Positions 57,888-64,000 of a DNA stretch of 64,000 bases are shown piece by piece. The notes under the pieces are model-generated. The model saw only the letters and a program-made list of their open reading frames with translations. It searched no databases and had not been told where the DNA came from. This DNA comes from Rhodocyclales bacterium (GTDB lineage Bacteria > Pseudomonadota > Gammaproteobacteria > Burkholderiales > Rhodocyclaceae), in contig JACRLX010000044.1 in assembly GCA_016235165.1 (NCBI GenBank), positions 1 through 64,000 of the forward strand, given 5' to 3'. The first letter of the stretch is position 1. Every line of letters begins with the position of its first letter. The position numbers were made by a program, and so were the translations under genes.

Positions 57888-59758
57888 CGTCCGCGGTCGG
57901 CGCCGTCCTGGCCCTGCGCATCGGCTTCGGGCGGCTCGATCGGCAGCGAAATGCGAAAGCGGGTACCGACGCCGAGTTCGCTGTTCACCTCGATCTTGCC
58001 GCCGTGCTTCTGGATGATGCCGTAGGACAGCGACAGCCCCAGCCCCGTTCCCTTGCCGATGGGTTTGGTGGTGAAGAAGGGATCGAAAATGCGTTGCAGG
58101 TTTTCCTCGGGAATGCCCGCGCCGGTGTCGGCGATTTCCACCCAGACGCCGTCCGCCTGCGTCCCGCAGCGCAGGGTGATGGTGCCGTGCTTTCCCTCCG
58201 GCGTCGCCTGCGCCGCATTCACCAGCAGGTTCATGAACACCTGGTTGAGCTGCGAGGGCAGGCAGCGGATATTCGGCAGTTCGCCGTAGTCCTTGACCAC
58301 GTCGGCGCGATACTTGATTTCGTTGTTGACTACGTTCAGCGTCGAATTCAGGCCTGTCCTCAGGTCCGCCCATTCCCATTCGTTCCGTGTGTCGACCCGC
58401 GAAAAATCCTTGAGGTCGGCGACGATCTTCTTGACCCGGACGATCCCGTCGCGCGATTCCTTGAGCAGTTCCGGAATGTCATCCTTCAGGTAGTCCAGTT
58501 CGGCGTCCTGCTTCAGCTGCTTCAGCCGTGCGATCAGGGCGGCTCCGTCCGGATGGCCCCGGAAGGCCTCGCCTAGCAGGACTTCGCCTTCGAGGTAGCC
58601 CTCCAGCAGCTTCAGGATGTGCTCGAAGTAGCGTTCCAGCGAGCCCAGGTTGGATTGCACGAAGCCTATCGGGTTGTTGATTTCGTGTGCCACCCCTGCG
58701 GCGAGCTGGCCGATCGACGCCAGCTTTTCCGACTGCACCAATTGCTGCTGGGCCTGCTTGAGGTCGGCATGCAGGGCCGAAAGCTCGGCGAGCTGACGCG
58801 TCAGTTCGGCCTCTGCCTCTTCGCGGCGGGCGACGTCCGCCTCGAGCTCGCGCGTGGCCTCGCGCAACTGCTCGCCGCGCATGGCCGCGAGCTGCTCCAG
58901 TTCGCGTTTGGACTTGATCAGCTCGGATTCGGCAAAGCGCTGTTCCGTGAAGTCCTGCAGCGTTTCCACGGCCCCGGTGACGCGGCCTTCGGGGTCGGTG
59001 AGCGGCGCGGCGACGAAATACAGCCAGCAGCCCTGTTCGCCGAAATGGGGAAAGAAATCCTCCGCCTCGTAGGCGCCCGCGACGAGCTGCGAGCGCGTCA
59101 GGCGCTTGTCGGCATACAGCGCGCTGATGCGCTTTTCCATGCCGCCGTCGACGATCAGGTCGGCCATGGTCGGGCGCTCGCGGTCGTAGAAGATGCGCTG
59201 CTGGCTGCGGGTGCCCAGGACATCGGCGGCCTTGATGCCGAGGATCTGTTCGCAGGCCTTGTTCCAGTGCGTGATCAGATGGTCCTTGTCGATGACGAAG
59301 GTGGGCACCGGATTGCCGTCGATGATCTGCGCCAGCACCTGCTTGGCTCGATTCTGCAGGGTCTCGGCGCGCCGGCGTTCGGTGGTGTCGAGATAGCTGC
59401 CCAAGGCGATGTCGCGTCCCTCGACATGCATCAAGGTCGCCACGATCTCGGCCCAGCGCTCCTCGCCGTGCGCGGTGAGCAGCGCTACTTCGTAACGCGC
59501 CGGCACGGCCATCCCCTGCATTCGCGCCTGGCCGCGCGCCTTGACCGCGTCGCGCAGGCGCGGCTGGAACAGCTCCCAGAATTTCATCGCCAGCAGCGCT
59601 TCGCGGCTGTAGCCGGTCAGTTCGCACATCGCCTGATTGACTAGGACCAGTTCCGCGCCGGCGTGGGCGGCAATGGCGCTGGGCATGGCCTCGACCAGCG
59701 CCGTCAATTGGGCCATGGAGAATGTCGTGGCCGGGTCTGCCGTGGTTTGATCGTTCAT
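57884..59758 (-). CDS. Soluble PAS-PAS sensor histidine kinase
   Basis: A 624-residue kinase from ATG 59758, without membrane helix. PAS domains are at about 15-130 (TALVEAMPSAIAAHAGAELVLVN) and 150-275 (VLAQIIDGNPVPTFVIDKDHLITHWN), followed by a long coiled coil (ELEQLAAMRGEQLREATRELEADVARREEAEAEL). The H-box is QLAAGVAHEINNPIGFV and the ATPase motifs are VFMNLLVNAAQATPEG and GKGTGLGLSLSYGII. It is a close relative of the partial kinase at 63568-64000. Last gene of the minus-strand signalling operon, two bases after the HDOD gene. Confidence 0.9.
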   Translation of the reverse strand: MNDQTTADPATTFSMAQLTALVEAMPSAIAAHAGAELVLVNQAMCELTGYSREALLAMKFWELFQPRLRDAVKARGQARMQGMAVPARYEVALLTAHGEERWAEIVATLMHVEGRDIALGSYLDTTERRRAETLQNRAKQVLAQIIDGNPVPTFVIDKDHLITHWNKACEQILGIKAADVLGTRSQQRIFYDRERPTMADLIVDGGMEKRISALYADKRLTRSQLVAGAYEAEDFFPHFGEQGCWLYFVAAPLTDPEGRVTGAVETLQDFTEQRFAESELIKSKRELEQLAAMRGEQLREATRELEADVARREEAEAELTRQLAELSALHADLKQAQQQLVQSEKLASIGQLAAGVAHEINNPIGFVQSNLGSLERYFEHILKLLEGYLEGEVLLGEAFRGHPDGAALIARLKQLKQDAELDYLKDDIPELLKESRDGIVRVKKIVADLKDFSRVDTRNEWEWADLRTGLNSTLNVVNNEIKYRADVVKDYGELPNIRCLPSQLNQVFMNLLVNAAQATPEGKHGTITLRCGTQADGVWVEIADTGAGIPEENLQRIFDPFFTTKPIGKGTGLGLSLSYGIIQKHGGKIEVNSELGVGTRFRISLPIEPPEADAQGQDGADRGR

Positions 59759-59760
59759 GG

Positions 59761-60609
59761 TCACCCCAGTATGTTGGTCATGCCATCGAATTGCCGCTCG
59801 GTCCTTTTCAGTACCGCGGCCAGCGCTTCCCGGTCCAGCCCGACCCGGCGCCAGGCCGCATCCTGCGGTGTCGGCACCATGGCCAGCGGACCCCCCGTCA
59901 GATCCAGGGCATGCGCAATGACATCGGCAAGATGTACGATGTCCGCCATGTCGGCGGCCGTGCCGGGCGCCACCGGATTCACGCAATGATGGCGTGCCAC
60001 CGCGTCGGCGATGGAGTCCGGGATGCGCCAGTGGCGGCACAACTCGCTGCCGATCTGCGCGTGGTCGAAGCCGAGCACGGCCTGCTCGGCTTCGACCAGC
60101 AGGCAGTCGTCCGCATCGCGCCGCCGCGTGATCTCGGCGACGATGTCGGGGTGGGTGGCGACCAGCACCAGGCGTCCGATGTCGTGCAGCAGGCCGGCCA
60201 GGAACAGGGCTTCCCCACGCATGCCGGCATGCGCGGCGAGCGCCTGGGCGCCGCAGGCCACCGCCAGGCAATGGCGCCAGAAGTTGCCCGCCTCGATGCC
60301 GGCGCCGGCGCTGGCGGGCCAGGCGGTGGCCAGTCCGGCAGTGGCCACCAGCGAACGGACGTTGATGAAACCAAGTACCGTGATGGCTTCGGCGATCGAG
60401 TCGATCCTGCCCTGCACGCCGTAGAAGGGCGAATTGGCGACCCGCAGCGTGCGCGCCGCAAGCGCCTGGTCGTTGCCTATGCCATGCGCCAGGCGGTCGA
60501 TGTCGACATCCTCGTCGTTCAGGGTTTGCAGCAGATCGACTACCACGGTCGGCAGCGAGGGCAGGGCGCGCAGACCGCCGACGATCCGGTCCAGGCTGGG
60601 CACGTTCAT
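59761..60609 (-). CDS. HDOD-domain protein
   Basis: A 282-residue HDOD (metal-dependent-hydrolase-related output) protein. LRALPSLPTVVVDLLQTLNDEDVDIDRLAHGIGNDQALAARTLRVANSPFYG is the typical opening. IDSIAEAITVLGFINVRSLV follows, and then GLLHDIGRLVLVAT. HDOD proteins act as regulatory output or scaffold domains in signalling, usually without catalysis. Start overlaps the preceding small gene. Confidence 0.88.
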   Translation of the reverse strand: MNVPSLDRIVGGLRALPSLPTVVVDLLQTLNDEDVDIDRLAHGIGNDQALAARTLRVANSPFYGVQGRIDSIAEAITVLGFINVRSLVATAGLATAWPASAGAGIEAGNFWRHCLAVACGAQALAAHAGMRGEALFLAGLLHDIGRLVLVATHPDIVAEITRRRDADDCLLVEAEQAVLGFDHAQIGSELCRHWRIPDSIADAVARHHCVNPVAPGTAADMADIVHLADVIAHALDLTGGPLAMVPTPQDAAWRRVGLDREALAAVLKRTERQFDGMTNILG

Positions 60610-60935
60610 CGGATGTCCTCCAGTCTATGTGCCAGCACGGCCTCGAACAGCTGGCGCGCGGCGGCGTCGGGGTGTTCCAGGTCGCAGTGGCGGAACAGCT
60701 GCCGCAGGCGCAGCTCCAGGGCTTCGCGCGCCGCCTGCAGTTCGACCTCGTCGCACGGGCGCGCCACCGCCAGCGTGGCAATGCCGCGGGCGGCGAGCTT
60801 CTCCAGCGCGGCTTCGGTGAGCACGGTTCCCGCGGTCAGCAGCACCTGGCCGTCGCCGGCGCGGACATCCTCCGCCAGCCGTGTGCCGGGCACTACCCCG
60901 TCCAGGGCAAGGGAGATCGAAGCTTCGGTGTTCAT
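60606..60935 (-). CDS. Small signalling-operon protein, hypothetical
   Basis: A 109-residue protein, MNTEASISLALDGVVPGTRLAEDVRAGDGQVLLTAGTVLTEAALEKLAARGIATLAVAR. The motif (PGTRLAEDV...LL..GTVLTE..L.KL...GI) is like the short beta-barrel module found before HD-GYP domains in c-di-GMP proteins. It overlaps its neighbours by four bases on each side. Probably an accessory to the HDOD/receiver pair; the specific function is unknown. Confidence 0.7.
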   Translation of the reverse strand: MNTEASISLALDGVVPGTRLAEDVRAGDGQVLLTAGTVLTEAALEKLAARGIATLAVARPCDEVELQAAREALELRLRQLFRHCDLEHPDAAARQLFEAVLAHRLEDIR

Positions 60936-61765
60936 GGCCCATCCTCCGGCATGAAGATCAGCAGAAAGCCGCGCTGCTGCATGATCGATTCGACCGCGTG
61001 GCAGCTCAGGCGAAACGCGCCTTCGTCCATTGCCAGCGTCGTCTCGCCCCGGCCGGCGGCGATCAGCTCGGCGACCACGGGCGGCAACGCGTCGGCCACG
61101 CCGACGCCGAGCAGCGCGCGCTGCGCCAACTGGCGGGCGGCAGTGGCGTTGGCAAATACCAGCAGGCCGTCGGTATCCACGCCCAGGATAGGCAGCGGCA
61201 CGCAATTTACGATCTCCTGCGTCGCGGCCAGTGCTGCCTCGCCCAGCGCCGCGCGCAGGCGCTGCGTGTCCAGCGCCTGCTGCAACTCGAGGTTTACGCG
61301 GACCAGTTCGGCATTGGCGGTCTTCAACTGCTGGCCCAGGCGGCGGTTCTCGTCGCGCAGCGCCTTGCCGCGGAAGGCGTCCGCGATCTCGGCCTTGAGC
61401 GCCTCGTCCTCCCAGGGTTTGGAGAGGAACTTGTAGATCGCGCCTTCATTGATGGCATCGGTGATGCTTTGCAGGTCGGCATAGCCCGAAAGCACGATGC
61501 GCACCGTGTCCGGATAGAGGTCCTTGGCCTGGCGCAGGAACTCGACGCCGCTCATGTTCGGCATGCGCTGGTCGGAGACGATGACATCCACCCGGCGTCG
61601 CGCCAGTTCGTCGAGGCCGGCCTCGCCGCCGACGGCGGTGAGCACCTGGTAGGGTTCGCGGCGCAGCAGGCGCTTGAGCGAGGAAAGAATGCTTTCCTCG
61701 TCGTCGACCAGGAGCAAGGTCGGCTTTTCGGCTGGCGTCGCAGTGGCGATGGGCGGGTCGATCAT
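60932..61765 (-). CDS. Response regulator with C-terminal PAS-like domain
   Basis: A 277-residue protein. The receiver TLLLVDDEESILSSLKRLL has the phospho-acceptor in VIVSDQRMPNMSGVEFL and the VLSGYADLQSITDAINEGAIYKFLSKPW segment typical of RpfG/HD-linked receivers. A coiled coil (RRLGQQLKTANAELVRVNLELQQAL) leads to a PAS-like domain (about 190-270; PLPILGVDTDGLLVFAN). No enzymatic or DNA-binding output is seen. The receiver is closely similar to the C-terminal receiver of the next gene upstream. Confidence 0.85.
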   Translation of the reverse strand: MIDPPIATATPAEKPTLLLVDDEESILSSLKRLLRREPYQVLTAVGGEAGLDELARRRVDVIVSDQRMPNMSGVEFLRQAKDLYPDTVRIVLSGYADLQSITDAINEGAIYKFLSKPWEDEALKAEIADAFRGKALRDENRRLGQQLKTANAELVRVNLELQQALDTQRLRAALGEAALAATQEIVNCVPLPILGVDTDGLLVFANATAARQLAQRALLGVGVADALPPVVAELIAAGRGETTLAMDEGAFRLSCHAVESIMQQRGFLLIFMPEDGP

Positions 61766-61777
61766 GGCATCCTCCGG

Positions 61778-63571
61778 TCAGGGCGTGAGCTCGCGGTCGC
61801 CGTGGCGCAGAACATGCTCGCGGAACCCCTCGCGGATCTGTTTGCGCAGGTCGTCGCCGTCCCACGGCTTGGTCAGGAAGCGCCAGATCGCGCCGTGGTT
61901 GACGGCGTCGGTGACGCTTTGCAGGTCGGCATAGCCGGACAGCACCATGCGTATGGTCTGGGGATGGATGCTCTTGACCCGGCTGAGGAATTCGGTCCCC
62001 GACATGCGCGGCATGCGCTGGTCCGAAATGATCACCTGGACTTCGTTGCTGGCAAGCATTTGCAGGCCCTCCATGGGGTCGGTGGTGGTCAGGATGCGGT
62101 AGCCCTCGCGGTGCAGCAGCCGTTTCAGCGAGTTCAGGATGGCGATTTCGTCGTCGACCAGCAGCAGGGTCTCGGCTACCGCCCGGTCACCAAAGGCGAC
62201 ACGCCGTCCTTCCGCCAGCAGCGCCGCGAACTGCGCCGCCGGCAAGGGCCGGCTGAACAGGAAGCCCTGCATTTCGTCGCAGCCGAGCTTGCGCAGGAAG
62301 TGCATCTGGGCCTCGGTTTCGACGCCCTCGGCGATCACCGTCAGTTGCAGGCTGTGGGCCAGTCCGATGATGGCGCGGGCGACGGCGGCGCTGTTGGGGT
62401 CGCAGCACACCTCATTGACGAAGGAGCGGTCGATCTTCAGGTACTCGACGGGCAACTGCGTCAGGTAGGCGAGGCTGGAATAGCCGGTCCCGAAATCATC
62501 GATCGCCAGCTTGGTGCCGGCTGCATGCAAGGTTTGCAGCAGGGCGATGGTCTGCGCCGGAGATTCCATCACCATGCTTTCGGTCAGTTCGAGTTCCAGC
62601 CAGCGACTGTCGAGACCGGCAGCCGCCAGGTGCCTTTGGCAGACCTCCGGCAGGGACCGCGTCGCCTCGTGCTGGCGCAGCTGCTGCTGCGAGACATTGA
62701 CGCCCACGGTGACGATGCCGAGGCCGCCGTCGAGCCATTCGCGCTGCTGGCGGCAGGCCTCGGCCAGCGCCCATTCGCCGATCGCCACGATCAGGCCCGT
62801 CTCTTCGGCCAGCGCAATGAAATCCCCCGGTGCTACCAGCCTGTCGTCGCGTTGCCAGCGCAGCAAGGCCTCGGCGGCGACCACCCGCCCGCTGCGCAGA
62901 TCCACGCGCGGCTGGTAGTGCAGCACCAGTTCCCTGCGCTCCAGCGCGCGGCGCAGCGCGCCTTCCAGCTGCAGGCGGTCGACACCGCCCGGGTCCGCGG
63001 CCTCGACGTGGAAGGCGTAGCGGTTGCGGCCCGCCTGCCGCGCCTGGGTCAGCGCCTGCGCGGCCTTGTCCAGCAGGTCTTCGGCCGTTTCGCCGTGTTC
63101 GGTAGACAGGGCGATGCCGATAGAGCCGCTGGCGTGTATTTCGCGCCCCTGCACATCGATCGGCATGGCGATGGCATCGAGAATCTTGCGCGCCACGATG
63201 GCGATGTCCTGCCGCATCGCCACCTGTGGCATGACGATGATGAAGCCCTGGCCGCCGCGCCGGGCGACGGTGTCGGCGCGGCGCAGGCAGGCGCCCAGAC
63301 GCCGGGAGGTCTCCTGCAGCAAGCGGTCGGCGGCGCGATGGCCCAGCGTCCGGTCGATGCGTTCGAAGTCGTCGAGTCCGAGCTCCAGCACCGCCACCGC
63401 CTTGCCCTCGCGGGTCGCCAGGGCCAGCGACTGGGCCAGGCGGTCGGCCAGCAGGCCCTCGCCGGGCAGGCCTGTCAGCTCGTCGCGGTAGGCAAGGACA
63501 GCGAGCTTGCCATCCTTGCGTCCCTTGACGCCGGTGCGGTAACGGCAATGGCGGCTGGCGTCCATGCTCAT
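61778..63571 (-). CDS. Degenerate GGDEF - EAL - receiver protein (c-di-GMP phosphodiesterase)
   Basis: A 597-residue protein from ATG 63571, whose start overlaps the upstream kinase stop. The GGDEF domain (about 30-190) has GGQGF instead of GGDEF, so cyclase activity is unlikely. The EAL domain (about 200-450) is intact: EALLRW, ELTESMVM, IDDFGTGYSSL, VIAEGVETE and QGFLFSRPLP. A receiver follows at the C-terminus (TLLLVDDEIAILNSLKRLL, VIISDQRMPRMSG). It should hydrolyse c-di-GMP under phosphorelay control. The C-terminal rather than N-terminal receiver is uncommon. Confidence 0.88.
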   Translation of the reverse strand: MSMDASRHCRYRTGVKGRKDGKLAVLAYRDELTGLPGEGLLADRLAQSLALATREGKAVAVLELGLDDFERIDRTLGHRAADRLLQETSRRLGACLRRADTVARRGGQGFIIVMPQVAMRQDIAIVARKILDAIAMPIDVQGREIHASGSIGIALSTEHGETAEDLLDKAAQALTQARQAGRNRYAFHVEAADPGGVDRLQLEGALRRALERRELVLHYQPRVDLRSGRVVAAEALLRWQRDDRLVAPGDFIALAEETGLIVAIGEWALAEACRQQREWLDGGLGIVTVGVNVSQQQLRQHEATRSLPEVCQRHLAAAGLDSRWLELELTESMVMESPAQTIALLQTLHAAGTKLAIDDFGTGYSSLAYLTQLPVEYLKIDRSFVNEVCCDPNSAAVARAIIGLAHSLQLTVIAEGVETEAQMHFLRKLGCDEMQGFLFSRPLPAAQFAALLAEGRRVAFGDRAVAETLLLVDDEIAILNSLKRLLHREGYRILTTTDPMEGLQMLASNEVQVIISDQRMPRMSGTEFLSRVKSIHPQTIRMVLSGYADLQSVTDAVNHGAIWRFLTKPWDGDDLRKQIREGFREHVLRHGDRELTP

Positions 63572-64000
63572 CCCGGCGTCGCGGCGGAGGACTCGTCGCC
63601 CTGCGCCGGCGTTATCGGCAGCGTGATGGTGAAGCTGGTGCCCTTGCCGACCTCGCTCGCGACGTCGATCTTGCCGCCGTGGCGCGCGACGATGTTCCAG
63701 GACAGCGAGAGCCCCAGGCCGGTGCCCTTGCCGACCGGCTTGGTGGTGAAGAAGGGATCGAAGACCCTGGCCAGCACTGCCGGCTCCATGCCCGATCCGG
63801 TGTCGCTGATCGAGACGCGCACCGCGCTGTCGCCGATGCTTTCGGTGGCGATCGTGATCTCGCCCTTGCCGACGATGGCGTGGCCGGCGTTCACCAGCAG
63901 ATTCATGAACACCTGGTTGAGCTGGGAAGGCAGGCAGAGGACCTTCGGCAGACTGCCATATCGCTTGTGCACCGTGCAGTGGTACTTGAGTTCGTTCCAC
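63568..64000 (-). CDS. Sensor histidine kinase, C-terminal part (gene runs off window)
   Basis: Only the last 143 residues or so are visible, from base 64000 inward. They contain the ATPase domain: LCLPSQLNQVFMNLLVNAGHAI (N-box), ISDTGSGMEPAVLARVFDPFFTTKPVGKGTGLGLSLSWNIVARHGGKIDV. The same segments occur in the kinase at 57884-59758, so the two are paralogues. It is the most upstream visible gene of the minus-strand signalling operon and couples to the EAL gene (ATGA). Confidence 0.88.
   Translation of the reverse strand, partial: WNELKYHCTVHKRYGSLPKVLCLPSQLNQVFMNLLVNAGHAIVGKGEITIATESIGDSAVRVSISDTGSGMEPAVLARVFDPFFTTKPVGKGTGLGLSLSWNIVARHGGKIDVASEVGKGTSFTITLPITPAQGDESSAATPG

Noticed and set aside
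1-64000. CRISPR arrays, tRNA/rRNA genes, prophage or full insertion sequences
   Set aside because: No direct-repeat/spacer pattern, RNA gene motifs or transposase genes were seen; only small inverted-repeat elements were found.

Overview
The window is GC-rich, densely coded DNA from a denitrifying bacterium, most likely a betaproteobacterium of the Rhodocyclales type (Azoarcus/Thauera/Dechloromonas/Sulfuritalea-like). This is inferred from the codon and GC style, the cd1 nitrite reductase with a P. stutzeri-like nirSTB order, a Sec-exported clade II nitrous oxide reductase and a RegB/RegA-type pair. There is no rRNA or tRNA gene, so the species cannot be fixed.

Left edge (1-1.7 kb): an AT-richer stretch with two unplaced small genes and a BrnT/BrnA toxin-antitoxin pair. 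1.8-14.0 kb: cobalamin synthesis and uptake. cobQ plus a DUF4143-type ATPase run on the minus strand, cbiB-cobC-btuF-btuF2 on the plus strand, and btuB-btuC-btuD-cobO-cobB on the minus strand behind a cobalamin riboswitch with its own -10 box. 14.0-21.2 kb: the nir operon nirS-nirT-nirB-cupredoxin-nirC-nirF-nirDL-nirG-nirH behind a perfect TTGAT-N4-ATCAA box. It makes and electronically feeds the cd1 nitrite reductase and decarboxylates siroheme towards heme d1. nirJ (45.1 kb) and nirN (53.1 kb) complete most of the d1 route; nirE is not in the window.

21.2-26.2 kb: a regulatory block with a hemerythrin-LuxR fusion, a stand-alone bacteriohemerythrin, a diheme cytochrome and a RegB/RegA-like redox two-component system. 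26.3-43.1 kb: a clade II nos region. nosZ (Sec signal, DxHHxxxS variant, heme-less C-terminal extension) is followed by a strong terminator, cytochromes, a NosB-like membrane protein, nosD, nosG, nosH, nosF, nosL, nosY and a TlpA-like thioredoxin. The same overlapping gene run continues with ubiE/menG-like and menA-like quinone genes, a BASS transporter and a second nosD. A Sco protein and a flavocytochrome-type flavoprotein follow. The layout suggests the NosGH quinol route and menaquinone synthesis are co-expressed.

43.1-54.7 kb: DUF411 and ankyrin genes, a second diheme cytochrome, nirJ, and then a compact six-gene minus-strand operon (TonB receptor, BNR-fold protein with Cys/His clusters, thioredoxin-like protein, TonB, ExbB, ExbD) that may serve metal (copper?) acquisition for denitrification enzymes. 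Next come a Cys-bearing FNR-type regulator and nirN. FNR/DNR-type boxes precede nirS, nosZ, the 29.2 kb cytochrome and nirJ, and one lies between the TonB receptor and the fnr-like gene, where a nosL-like remnant also sits. 54.7-64 kb: a MITE-like inverted-repeat element, a hybrid histidine kinase, an orphan HicA-like protein, and a minus-strand signalling operon (two PAS/ATPase kinases, HDOD, receiver, GGDEF*-EAL-REC) that runs off the right edge.
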